Source: Favolaschia claudopus (lineage: Eukaryota; Basidiomycota; Agaricomycetes; Agaricales; Mycenaceae). From it: DNA of 64,000 bases. Shown here piece after piece: positions 42,734 to 54,459 of the stretch; the first letter of the stretch is position 1, and each line of letters opens with the position of its first letter. A model generated the notes under the pieces. It had not been told where the DNA came from. It saw nothing but the letters and a program-made list of their open reading frames with translations, and ran no database searches. The stretch spans positions 310,001 to 374,000 of the forward strand of contig JAWWNJ010000184.1 in assembly GCA_037176885.1 (NCBI GenBank). Direction: 5' to 3'. The translations under genes were made by a program, and so were the position numbers.

Positions 42734-45700
42734 ATGCTCTCTCTCAATGATATGCTCAACCCTGCGCCGGGGGCAGCGCCGGCGACATCGTCTCTAGTCG
42801 ACATTCGCCCCCAGCTCCAGCGACTCTCTGAACTTGCCGCAGAAAATCTCTCGTCAGCGCCGCCCAACATCCAACAATATCTTCTCACTGCAATACATTA
42901 TCTTGAGGCTGGGAGAACGGAATCCACACCGCAATCACCCTCACCATCACCTCCTCCTCGTCGCCATTCCCCGCCTCTAGATGAACCGACCGTTGAGACC
43001 AATGTTCGGCTTACAGTGCGCACAACGTTGGCGAAATTAATTCGGTATCCTTCGCACACCATTATTGAATACCCGGAGACTTCTGCTGGTCGGAACGGAA
43101 TTGGGCACTTGTTCCCCATGGACTTGTCAGACTGGCAAGTGCCAGACCTCAACATTGCGTATTCAAGAGGAGAGCCGACGGGCCGTACGCTGTCTGGAAA
43201 GGAGGTCTATTTTGATATCATGGTGAATGAGATGGGCGAGAAGGTTCCGTGCATAGAGAGCCACAGTACTTGTTAGTTTGTATCACTGCAACAATAACAA
43301 CGCATCGTTTAACAATGCTCTCAGGTCAAGGAGTGAAAATATGTCCTTATGCTGATAGAGACTCTCTGTTGCAAGCGCACACCGCAGCGTCTCTCGCCAA
43401 CATTCAGACGCGATTGAGAAATGACCGAGAAAACCGCCTGCAATTCGCATCGCCTACAAGAGACATATTCTGTCGCACTGCAGCCTACCTCACGGCGACA
43501 CGAAAGCTGGGATGCTCTCGACCACTCGACCTGCCCACCAACTTCTCCGAAGAAGAGGAAGAACAGAGAATGCTCCTCGAGACCTACTGGCAGCAGGTTC
43601 GCCGTGGCCAGCGTTCGCGAGAAGGTCTCTGTGAAGGGAAATTACTCTTTTTCTACGACTCTCACAACCGCCCTCACGTCCGGTATGCATCCCAACTTCA
43701 CTGATACTCTTTCTTCTATCTCATGCTCCTCAAAGCTGCCAACACTACGACAAAATAACTAACCCTGACCACTTTCACGACGACTCGCTCGGAACGGCTG
43801 CAGGCACCTATGATCTGAACTACATCAAGGCCGTACTCACCGACGACAACGACGAGGTGGCTCGCATCGAGGAAGCTGCTTTTGATCTTGGCTATGGTCC
43901 TCGGGTGGAGTGTACAACAGTGGCGAATAATTGTTCTCAACGCGCCATTTGTCGTAAGTTTTCATCTGCTATAATTCCAGTACTCTCTCTGAGGATGTCC
44001 CCAGCGCATGACCATCGGAACGACCAGGGACAACTCATTCAACCGCTCATGGATCGCCTCCGTTGCTCCGTCAAATTCCGTGTTATCGAGCCTCTTGAAC
44101 CGTACCGCACGGAATGCCCGTTTGTTCTTGTAATATCCACTGGGCCTCACACGCACCCCATACCCTTGCCTACGAAGACGCCTCCAGTCGTTCGACAACA
44201 GGTATTCAAACTTCTGGATATTCTTAACGACGACATTGCCGATATCACTCCTCGCCGCTTTTTGCGTCATCCCATTCTGAAAGCTTTCCTGGCCGAGAAG
44301 TTCCCTCGCATCCCTCATCCCACCCTCAGCCATCTTCATATCTCCCTCGCCAATCGTTCGAGAATCAAGGCCTATATCAAACAAATCAAAGAGATACACT
44401 GTCCTTTCGGAACCGCATGGGAAGGTAAGAGTTTCTTGAATTGATGTTGAGCAGCTTCGCCTTATGTTCCTAGCCATCGAACACTTAAAAAAGCTGCAAG
44501 ATTCCCAGCTTCCCGCCTGCGAGCATTACATACGAAGGATGTTCGTGCTGGACCCGGACAGAATGGAACGCCATGAAGAAGACGACGAAGATATCGCTAC
44601 AAGCAAAACTGCACTCCGCGTCATTATCTGCATGTCCCCTGAAGCCAGCCGTCGCCTTGTTCAACAAAGTCGGTATCTCCAGAGTGATATCGCTTTTCAG
44701 CGTATTGTCGACTATCTTGAGTTTGAGCTAGCGTGTATGGATCGAGATGCCAATACAAGTACGTCGTTTTTGATTTTCATCTGCTTCTGCTGGTGAACAT
44801 TAACTAGGTCTTATCTTCTGTCGCGTGTTTCTTAACCGCCAAACCGCTGTCGCCCATCAGCTCGTCTTCCAAGCTATTCACGAGCTTGTGTATGCGGACA
44901 CGGGTCGCTGGCTACGGTGGCGCCACCTTCATGCCCAAAGTTTGGACGACTATGACGGGATGGTGTTACAATGGGGGGCAGATCAGCATCGTGGGCAAGC
45001 CAAAGGTATGTCCAGATTCTGTTAGTTTTTCGTAAGATTCATCCCTCAAAGGGCTCGGACTCTTCTTGCAATCTGTTGCAGCCTCCCTACCTCCTCGCCG
45101 CGACCTTCATGAGCCACATCGCACCGTTCAAGACCTTAGTCCATACGAACATCTACACCGAGTGTTCAGGCTCTGCTCAGTACATTTTTTTCGAAACATC
45201 AAAGCCTCCGCTGTACCGGATGAAGTCAAACTGCTCATGCGCAGTCTCCTGTGCATAGAGCATTCAGATTGGGAGGGGACTCTCGCCGCAATCGAAGAGA
45301 AAGGTGGAAAGACTGGGCGAGGTGCGTGGATTTCAATCTCAATCTCTCTCTCACTCTCACTCTCGTGCACAGATTGGGTCAAAGATAAACACACAACACA
45401 CTTCGCTTTCCAGGCTTTATGCTGGGAAAAGAGCCTCATCCCCCGCGACGTATGGATGGCTGGCGACACCAATACAAATCTCATTGAAAGCGTTCATCGA
45501 GACGTCAACAGGGAAGGGGTTCAGTGTACGCTGCTTGGGGGACTTCAAAAAGGGCAGTCTTTCGACGCGATGAAGATGCGAACTCTCCAGGTGAAGAGTT
45601 CTCTGTTTTCCCATTCCGAATTCTTTGCTCATTGCACTTAGCTCCAAGAAACGTATGGCGTCCATCCTACTTATCTCACTGGGCACATATCAGAGAACGC

Positions 45701-46087
45701 CTTCAAAAATTTACGTCGAAGAGGTATGCTCTCTCTTTTGCGTTTGAACCGCATCTTGCTGACAGCTACTACTCAGACCAAGCTCAGCGCCGAACGCTGC
45801 TTGCCGCAGATCAAAAGATTGAAACCTTTAATCGCAAACTGCAAAATAGTTACGACGTCCTTGAGAAAGCAAGGCACAACCTGTGGCTCAAAGTATCTAC
45901 CAATCTTGCTCGTCATGATATTACCACTGCCCTTAATCGTCTGACGGGTCTCATCGACAAAGCCCACACAGCGTACGACAAGCTAGTGCTAGAGGGGAAG
46001 GAGCTGGAAGGAATGGGCACAGGCAGAGTAGCTATCCTCAAGTTCGATGCACCTGTAGTCATTGGGAACCAAATACAATTTGCTTGA
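42734..46087 (+). CDS. MULE-type DDE transposase, intact, 10 exons
   Basis: I assign this to a Mutator-like DDE transposase. Exons are 42734-43271, 43325-43682, 43736-43953, 44005-44424, 44474-44758, 44808-45005, 45052-45321, 45373-45590, 45642-45723 and 45777-46087. All nine junctions are GT-AG and keep phase, giving 965 residues. The N-terminus is Pro/Ser-rich. A WRKY/GCM1-like zinc module is suggested by Cys at 43737 (CQHYDK), CTTVANNCSQRAIC and THPIP with H-x-H. The catalytic part shows SDIAFQRIVDYLEFE (Asp codon 44686), GADQHRGQAKGLGLFL (Asp 44981) and TNLIESVHRDVN (Glu 45486), spaced as in MULE D-D-E cores. A helical tail (45780-46010) ends GTGRVAILKF. ATG 42734 (MLSLNDMLNP) was chosen over the upstream in-frame ATG at 42587 because the added part looks untranslated. 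Confidence 0.85.
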
Positions 46088-46520
46088 GCAGATACAAACG
46101 GAGAGTATTTAGGTATTTAAGCATCTTAACCACAATGCGCGGCTCGAGAGATAAGATGGAGATCCATTTGGGAGTGACGAGGGTCCGGGAACGAGTGGGG
46201 GCAGCGGGGACCTTGAAGATTGGGGACGCGCCGGTATCCAGAGGCAGCGACGGGAAGTAGTTTCCTAGAAGACTTGAGAATGCGCATGGGGCTAGCAAAA
46301 AATTTGAGTTCAATGCAATAAATGAGCAAGAGAACGCATACCTGGTCCACGGAATCCACTCGTTTTCGATAGGACACCAGGTCGCCATGAGACCGATAGC
46401 GTTCCATTGCAACAGGGAGTCGAACGCTTCTTGAAATTGGGGGAACTTATTCAAGGCGCGGCGGGTGATATGAGTGATGCGAGAGAAATAAGTCGGGCGG
46501 TTGGTGCGGTCTGGCGCCAT
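46059..46520 (-). CDS. Small accessory ORF inside the MULE, convergent with the transposase
   Basis: The minus-strand frame starts MAPDRTNRPTYFSRITHITR (46520) and reads ALNKFPQFQEAFDSLLQWNA and GLMATWCPIENEWIPWT. It can run on through an uninterrupted frame or through a likely intron (GTATGC at 46341 to an acceptor near 46272) to LLGNYFPSLPLDTGASPIFK and a stop at 46059. Its 3' end overlaps that of the transposase gene by about 29 bases. I recognise no domain. The convergent two-gene layout resembles mudrA/mudrB of maize MuDR, though no sequence relationship is claimed. Confidence 0.5.
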   Translation of the reverse strand: MAPDRTNRPTYFSRITHITRRALNKFPQFQEAFDSLLQWNAIGLMATWCPIENEWIPWTRYAFSCSFIALNSNFLLAPCAFSSLLGNYFPSLPLDTGASPIFKVPAAPTRSRTLVTPKWISILSLEPRIVVKMLKYLNTLRLYLLKQIVFGSQ

Positions 46521-46950
46521 TGCGACGTAGGGGAAGCATAATCAAAGTCGTTCCAATTTATAGCTAACCAGCCAGGGCAGAGACTCTGTGCTCAACGCAA
46601 AGTCGTAAAAGTTGCCAAGTGTTCTGCATGTAAGGCGACACCAAGGAAACAAGCCAGAAGCCGACAGAGAGAGCATAGGACGTATTGGTGTCAAGCCGGT
46701 ATTAAAGAAATGTACAAGAAGTCAGGCCTCTGTGTTTCAGAGTGTGACTCTGCATATCGGCGCATCGTCGGGTCAGCCCGAGCAGTTCCCGAAAGAAACA
46801 AGGGCAAGCAGGGCGGATTACGGCCAGGTGCGCTGCCACCGATTGGCAGGCTGTCGATCTGGCGTTATCTCGTTCTTCTGGGCAGTTCTGGGCCTGTGCC
46901 GGCATACCATCATTAGACTAATCCACCTACTTCTCACGAGCGGTCAGTGG

Positions 46951-47031
46951 TTAGTCTCGTGACTGACATCCCAAAGGGAACCCTGTCATAAGAGGGTTCC
47001 GGGATGTCATAAGAGTCTGGTCACGAGACTA
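46951..47031. mobile_element. 81 bp micro-element with 9 bp target duplication
   Basis: TAGTCTCGTGAC (46952-46963) is matched in reverse complement at 47020-47031. GGTCAGTGG flanks both ends (46942-46950 and 47032-47040). Inside is a second hairpin (GACATCCC...GGGATGTC with GGAACCCT/AGGGTTCC). It begins seven bases after the MULE target duplication starts to end and shares the nine-base duplication length. Confidence 0.75.
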
Positions 47032-47040
47032 GGTCAGTGG

Positions 47041-49859
47041 TCACAGGACCAAAGAGGGTAAAAAGTGGGACCTAGAAATGGTGTATTTGAGCAAATGGAA
47101 GACATCCCTGGTCTCAGAATTTGAAAAAAATACTATCTTGTGATGGAGCAGTAGACCATTCTTCGAACTTCTTCGAACCCAGTTTTTTTTTAACTGCAGA
47201 AATGAGTTTTTCAGCGACTGGAGCCATCTTGGTTCGGGTCGAGAGGAAGGAAGGTCCGGATCATTCCGATGTCACAAGATGTCACACTGTCTCACGCGTT
47301 CAACAGTCCATCGTTCTTGTTCCGTGCTTCATTCACACAGGAGGGGTTGAAGGGAACAGCCGCAGAATATTGCTGGGGGTGGAGGAGCAGCGGAAGATTC
47401 AACTTTCCGAACCGCTGATCTCCAGGTCGTAGGGCGATGGTGAGGCGGAGAATGAACCCAGGGATGAGACGCCAGACGAGGGCATCACCAACGCCCACGG
47501 CTAACCCAACAAATTTAAAATCTGCGGCGAAAGAAATATCAACTCATGAAGGCAAAATTAGGTTTCTGAAAACGGGATTTTGAGTCAAAGAAATCGAGGT
47601 GAGTGCATCAAAAACCCTGTGTGCGATGGACAGAGATCGGAGGATTGCGATAAAGCATAGCGTTCCAAAGTGAGCGTTAGAACCCGTTCCATCGAGTCCA
47701 AATTAGCGGAAGCAGGAAGTTGAGTAGATCGGAGTCCCAATCCAGAACAAGATTGAGAGACGTTCAAATTTTGGCAGACGAGTAGAACCGACTCGGAGGT
47801 CAGGACATGAGGTGATTCCAGAATAGATGTTTTCATGAACACCGATTTTGACGCTTGAGAATCTAGAAATGGAATCAGATTTGATGTCGCTTCGAAGCAG
47901 CGAGACTCTGCGAGAGAGAGATTCAATGTTGAATATGAACCCCGTGTTGCCAATTGTTCGAGTGTTGTGGAAGTAAAAGCGCATTCCACAAGGTTCGAAC
48001 TTCCACACTAAGCATGAGTTTCGTGTGAAAGGAACTTCTATGAAGATGGAAATGATATCTAAATGGTCGTGCAAAATTAACCTAGCACTTTGGACGAATC
48101 AGAGGGCGAAGTGGAGCCCGATGAGTATATTACAGAGAAATCAAGCGTAGGTAATTGCGAAAACAAACAATCCGAGACTCGTGAATGTAAGCAAAGATTG
48201 TGAAGCAATGCAGCTTACACAGAGAGAATTCTGCACTGGGACAGCGTCCCTTGGGATCAACAGATCAGAAGTGTTTGGCGCTCCGAGGTAAACGAACATG
48301 TAAATATTTGGAAGTCGGAAAATCCAACAACGGTCCCGATCTGATATATGCCGTGGAGCTGAAATCCACAGAGTGGGCGAGCGAGATGGAATGCTTTCGT
48401 TGTATAGAGCTATGACTCTGGGAATGATTTGCTTCGGAAGATGCTTTAAGGATATCGATGATTCAAGTCTGGAGTAGAGAATTGAAGATTGAAGACGACG
48501 GGGCCGAGGCCCGAAATATGCATCGCAGTTGATTTGCGCAGATCATTCGTTGAGCATGAATGCGCATAGGTCCAAGAGAATATAACTCAAAAAGAGGAGC
48601 AAGTTGAACCTCCAAGGAACGAAAATCAGAAGCATAGAACACGTATAGTGAACGAGGAGTTCCGGTAGTTTAGCACCGAGTCAAACTACGTAAGCTAAGC
48701 AAGAGATATATTTCCCTTGCTACACGAGCATTAGAAATTCGAGATTGTGATATGGACTCTCGGTTGAGAGGTTGATCGTTCAATAAGGCGTGTTACGCGC
48801 CGATGAGTGTATCATGATAGGTTGACACAGATGTTTCAACAAATGCACAGTCGTTCGAGGAAACCGAACGCTGCAATGTAGATCGTAATGCGGATGCCTC
48901 TGAAATTGGGGCAGATTATACCGTGGCAGTGCCCGATAGGAATTCCAGGTTCAAGTTTTCCAGCGAGTAAATGAATCAAGTGACCAAACCAAAGCAAAAT
49001 CGAAGAGCAACCCGGGCTTCGGAAGAGCCAAGTGAATCAACGCATAGAAGTTCAACAATTCAAGTCAATCATTGAATCCAAGCCGGAACGAGAGTAGGTA
49101 TAATATGGTGTGCTCAACACCGCATGTGCTCGGATACGGCAATGCAGAGACGAACGACGAAGGGATTCTTGGGCCTTCTAACGCCCAACTCACTGGCACA
49201 TTGGAAGTCAGACATTCAGACTCAATATGTCCGATTCAGAGCAGAGGTATGACTTCAGCGCTGTACTACGCCAGAGAATGGGGACGGGTCTCGAAGACTG
49301 CTTGCATTTCAGAGTCCACAGACACGACCAGGTTCGAGGCTGGAGACCGAATCCCAAGTTGCAGAAACCCACGGGCAAGCGAATGCCACGAATTGATGGA
49401 TTGAGCCAAGGTATATAGGCGTTCGAACCAACGCTCAGGCGATTATGTGGTAGTACTTGGAGCAACATTGCATCGAAGAAATTGCCAGCAATAATGCACC
49501 GATGAAAATTTTAAATTCAACTATCTGCTAGACGCGGAGGGTAGCGGACTCGAAGCACGAGAAACAACATGCACGCGCGGAAACAGCGCATCGAGATCAG
49601 GCGCTACGACAGCATGCTTTCCAAATTGATTCATAATTGGCCAACGAACGGGACACCCGACTGACGACCGTATGTACTCGGTAACGAGGGCCTTGCCGTC
49701 AAAGTGGTAGACGTTGGTTTCCTCTCGACCACGACGCAACCACTTTCTTGTCCTTTACCACGACCACCTCGCCTTCTCTCTTTGCCTTCAACCACCACCA
49801 CCGCGACTGCTCGAATTCGAGCCGAAAGGTTACAGTGGTGACTTACCATCGCTACCACC
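47041..49859. other. No recognised gene
   Basis: A 2.8 kb stretch with several short open frames (for example 47585-48074 on the minus strand) that show no domain and poor codon structure. It may include degenerate LINE or DIRS sequence too diverged to name. Confidence 0.4.
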
Positions 49860-52800
49860 ATGTCGATTTTTGAATCCTCGCGAAAACATGCTCTACTCGG
49901 TCAACAACATGCACCACCGTCTGGAGACTGGAATTCAAATGGATGGAGGCCTCTATCTCGAAGTTATACACTGCTTTGGATGGGAATGGCCGATTTTCGT
50001 GTGTTTGTGCCGACGGAGAAATTTTTGATATTGGACCGCCGTGGAATCGACACCACAGCATGCTCCCGCCCTCTGAGCCTGACGACGGGTGCTTGCGTCG
50101 GATGGACTTCCAGAACCATGGGCACGGGTACCCCTCACATTGGGCATGCTACTGGCCACCTTGGATCTGAGCTTTACCCTCTCAGCCACCCCTGCTCGCG
50201 GACGGGCGATGCTTCGCTGGCATCCTGCACGACATTCGGACAAGTCGGGTTTCTTTCCGGTAACTTCCGCATGGCAACCGCTAATTCCGGTCCGATCACT
50301 CCGCTCCCGTTACCGCTCTTACTTGGCACCTTTATCTACTATGCTTGGGTCTTCTATTGCGTCTCAAGGAACCCGAACCTACAGAAATGGACTAGGAGTA
50401 ATCAACCCTCCCCCCCTCATTCATGCGCTGGTCTCCCTGGATCCGGACGCGCGTTTTATGGGCCGTCTTTTGCTCGTGGTGCGCCGAATTTAGGATCTGC
50501 GCCGACGAGACGCGTGCCGGCCTCAACGAGTAGTTGTGGAACCTCAGGACCCACAAGATCTCTAGCCACCGGAGGCCGAGCCGACTTTGGAATTCGACGA
50601 AACTCAAGCGGGCCACTCGGTCACGACCCGGGGCGGATCGAAACTACTGGTACCACGGCCATCGATGTACAACCTCAAGCTGGATCTGAAGTTGGTACTA
50701 ATCGGGATGTTAAGATTATGTATTGGAATATACACCACTACTTTACGCTGAAATTAACAAGCCCTGAGTTTCACGGTCTTCTCACGCCCTACGACATGAT
50801 GTTTTTCGCCGAAACCGACATGTTACCTGGCGAAGAGGACCCCGCGGATGTTCCAAAAGGCTTCTCGCTCATTTATTTGCCTCGCAAACCAAGGCTCCAA
50901 ACCGAACGTCGGGGCGGCGGGATTGCGCTTCTCATTCGCGATGATATTGATTTTACCAAGTCTCGGCTGAGCTCTCCCGACATTCTCGTACTGGATTTAG
51001 GCTCGATGTGGCTTATTAGTGCATATATTCCTTCGGAAACATCTCGATGGCAGGGTTGGACCGACGTGGAGCCCATTCAGCAACTTTGGGAAACAATCGC
51101 GGTTTGTAGTCCTAGCGCTGAGAAGCCTGTTCTGCTTCTCACTGACATAAACGGCCGAACGGGATCAGGTCAAGTTCTGAAATTTATAGAACACTGGCCA
51201 AGGATTTCTTCTGATGCGACAGAAAATACTCGCGGGAGGGCAATTTTGAACGAGTGCGAAAAATACGAACTCTGCATTCTGAACGGTACTTCGTTGGAGA
51301 CTGCTCCTGACTTCGCTGGTCAAGATAAAATCCATAGACTGTACAGAGAAACATTGGACTCACGAGAAACTTCACAACAGGCGCTGCATTCCTTATATGG
51401 ACCAATACTCTCGGAATCTCTGCCTATCCATGTATACGTCGAAGGGGCAGCCCCTGGCAAAATACGAACGAAATCGGCTGGCGCTGGAATCCGTTTTGGA
51501 ATGGGATCACCATCGAATACTTGTTTCAAAGTCCCGGGCCCGGGAAAACCAACTGCTGAACGGGGCCGCATTTATGCCATTCATGAGGCGATTCGCAACG
51601 TAGATTCTGACAAGACCCTGGTCATTTTCTGTACCTCAAAAATGATCATTCGCCAGCTTTGTTACGCTGCCGCGAAGAAAATGGCAATTGGTTGGCCTGG
51701 TTCAAACGGCGACTTGTTTCGAGACACTGTTGCATCACTATCGAAGCGCCATGGCTCGATGACGTTTGTGTTCATTGATTCCAAAAGCCCCAAACGGTTT
51801 AAAAAAGGAGGCTTATTCACTTGCTAAGGCGGCGCTTCAGGTACCGGAATCAGCTACCTCATTCGAGCCTATTGCACAGGGCCTGTTACCGTCTTCAAAT
51901 TTGCCTGGCTCTGTGCCGATTTCAGACAGGTGCAAGGTTACCACCGACTTGGAGAACACACAGTCGGAAAGTCACCGTGGCCGCGCTAAGGTTCATGAAT
52001 TGCAAGCAGGTCTTCGAGCAGAGCTTTTAGCCTGCAAAAATATTAAGGAATTCTGGGATTTTGTACGAAGACGCACGGACCCTCGCCCCTCGCCCCAGGA
52101 AGGCCAAGGTATCGCTAGAAGAACTTTCTGAAGAGTTCAAAAATCGCTTGAATTATTCACCGGAGGTCCCCGCAACGTTTAACTCGGACCAGCTGGCTTT
52201 TAACGCACGTATGGCCCAGGAGCTGAAGGGAAACTTGGCTGACAATTCGCCGCGCAAATCTTATACCCGGGAGATCAGTCTGGACGAGATAGAATGGATG
52301 AAGAAGCACATCACAGAGCATGGACTGGACACGGCTATCGGAGTCGACGGTTTCTCTTACCAAGACTGCCTCCAAATTTCGAACGAAAAACTGCTGGAAT
52401 TCTTTCGGTTCTGCCTTCAAAATCAAGAGATTCCGAAGCAATGGCTGATCTCCCTGCTCATCGGCATCCTGAAGAAAGACAAGGACCCTACGGACCCAAA
52501 GGGCTATCGTCTGATTGCGTTGGAATGTTGCATGTTGAAAATGTTGACACTGATCATCGACCGACGTCTTCGCGAAGGGGCAGAAGACATTGGTGCAATT
52601 CCACCCTCTCAGAATGGATTTCAGGCGCATCTACGGACGAATGACAGCGCCTTTGTTCTGCTATGTATGATCGAAAAGGCAGAATCAATGGACAAACCTT
52701 TGTACGTCGGATATCTGGATCTTAAGAATGCCTTTCCAGGGACGGATCGTCCGAGTTTATGGACCAAACTCGGAAGACTCGGTATTGCGGGACCAATGAT

Positions 52801-53996
52801 TGAATGGTTGAAGTGCCTTTACGACCGCATACGATATATTGTTCGATTGGACGGCCAATATGGCTCTCACTTCTAATCTCTCCTGGGAATTTTGACTGGA
52901 GACCCCGGATCCCCGCACCTGTGGAACCTTTTCATGGCCGATTTCATCTTGAGTGTCCATCCTGATGATATTCAACTTCATGGCGTGCCCACAAATCAAG
53001 TTGAATGCCGACGATGTTATGACGGCCTCCACGTCACCACCAGGCTTTCAGCTTCATCTCAATGAATCTCAAAATTGGGCAGACAATAATGGATGCGAGG
53101 TTTCAATCCCAAAATCACTCTGCCAAGTTTATGGACGTCGTCAAAAATTTAATCCTATCTTTCACATGGCTGGGAAACCGATTGAACAGGTGCAGAAAGC
53201 GCGCTATCTCGGCATCTGGCTTGAAACAGGCTGTAAATCCATGTGGCGCGAGCAGTATATCTTGAAGGCTAAGAAAGCATCTAAGGTTGCGAGTACGATT
53301 CTCGGACTCCATCGTTTCGTTGGCTCGATGCCGGTATGGGATTTGCGAACACTCTCCATGGCTCGCGTGGACCCATACCTTACGGCTGGGTGCGAAGTCT
53401 GTCTAGATATTGAGGCTCAAAGTCTGCAGCTTCTTGAGAAGGTTCAACTCAAATTTTTGCGCCGAATGCTCGGCATTGGCTCGCGCTCAATGAAGGCTGT
53501 CCTATTTTCCGAAACGGGGATTTGGCCGATTCGTTACCGCCGCATCTATCTTGCCCTCAAAAATCTGTGCTACTGGGTTCAACTGGATGAAGATCGGCCG
53601 GCATGGAACGCGCTGCAAGAATCTATCAATCTCGCTCGTCAGCGTAATATTTCTTGCATAAATGACTTGCGGATAGTCCTTTCAAAACTGTACATCCCCG
53701 TGACACTGGATATCTCTAGTCCTTTGAAGGTTTCCGCAGTGAAAGAAGCCATGAATAAGGTCAAGCTCTCGATGGAGGCATGGATTGACCATGAAATTAC
53801 GAATTCTTCACGAACGAAAGACATCTTGGTTGGCAGGCTCGAAATGGATAAGGATACGGGAAAGCTGGTTAAAAAGTCCTTGGATTTTCGGCACTACCTG
53901 CGTGTCAAAACACCTAGCCATCGACTGGCCCTCACGGGCATAATCTCTTATCATTTATTGAAACTCCGCCGGATCAATCCGAGTCAGATAAGATAA
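49860..53996 (+). pseudogene. LINE ORF2: endonuclease, RNase H, reverse transcriptase, broken
   Basis: An APE-type endonuclease begins at about 50711 (VKIMYWNIHHYF; MMFFAETDML; RRGGGIALLIRDDIDF; VLLLTDINGRTGSG; RGRAILNECEKYELCILNG). RNase H-like sequence follows (51421-51790: HVYVEGAAPGKIRTKSAGAG, then ERGRIYAIHEAIRNV), so RNase H precedes RT. RT motifs follow: LISLLIGILKKDKDPTDPKG, YLDLKNAFPGTDRPSLW with the catalytic Asp, ILTGDPGSPHLWNLFMADF, and ADDV. Breaks are frame shifts near 51800 and 52080, a stop at 52874-52876 inside the RT, and a two-base loss at about 52999, right at the HADD catalytic motif. It ends after PSHRLALTGIISYHLLK, so the usual C-terminal Cys-rich end is missing. The part from 49860 to 50700 is open but Pro/Ser-rich and unassigned. 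Confidence 0.85.
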
Positions 53997-54459
53997 GAAT
54001 ATCGCCCTCAAGCAATTCACAGGTCACGCTATAACGTCTGGGTTACCGAGACAGCTCAAAACGGCCTTGTGACATTTTGCAAACATTCAATTCAGGTCCG
54101 ACTGTGACCTGTGACCCGAAAAAAACGGTCGAAATCCTAATCCTAAACTTGAATCCTAAACTTGACAAATTGAAAACAGCACCGGGCGATCAGAATTGAT
54201 GGATCACATGCTTTTTCATGTGACTTTGACATGACACCACGGGACTTCGCCGCTGCCCTTCGGACTTCTCGGACATTTCGGACTTTGGATGTCACACATG
54301 TTTCCCTCGAGTTTGCCTCGCGTTCTGCGTCGTCCCTGTCCCTCTCTCTTCTGCTCCACTATCTTTGAGAAGGAAAAGGTACTATAGCCTGTCTCTCCTC
54401 ACAAATGCATATAAACCTTACTGTATTTTGCTTTTTTTGCTTCCAGCTTGAAGAATCTC
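53997..54459 (+). other. Possible promoter and first exon of a disrupted host gene
   Basis: A short tandem of CCTAAACTTGAAT words (54135-54165) is followed by pyrimidine-rich sequence. Near 54370-54446 an exon end GAGAAGGAAAAG is followed by a typical intron (GTACTATAGC to CTTCCAG). The LINE-like unit starts 13 bases after the acceptor, so a small gene may have been cut by that insertion. The evidence is the splice pair only. Confidence 0.3.

Larger units (their letters stand above)
42258..46935 (+). mobile_element. Complete MULE transposon with two convergent genes
   Basis: The element is 4678 bases. The left end GAGGGAGGGGTGGATTAGTC pairs with the right end over 36 bases, with mismatches only near the tip and one further in; the core TCTAATGATGGTGTGCCG is shared. 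ACGAGCGGT is duplicated at 42249-42257 and 46936-46944. Nine-base duplications are the hallmark of the Mutator superfamily. Inside are an intact transposase gene and a smaller gene on the other strand. It is the only element here that looks whole. Confidence 0.9.

Noticed and set aside
54130..54170. CCTAA-rich words as telomeric repeat
   Set aside because: Only a few imperfect words, not a TTAGGG array, and embedded in unique sequence.
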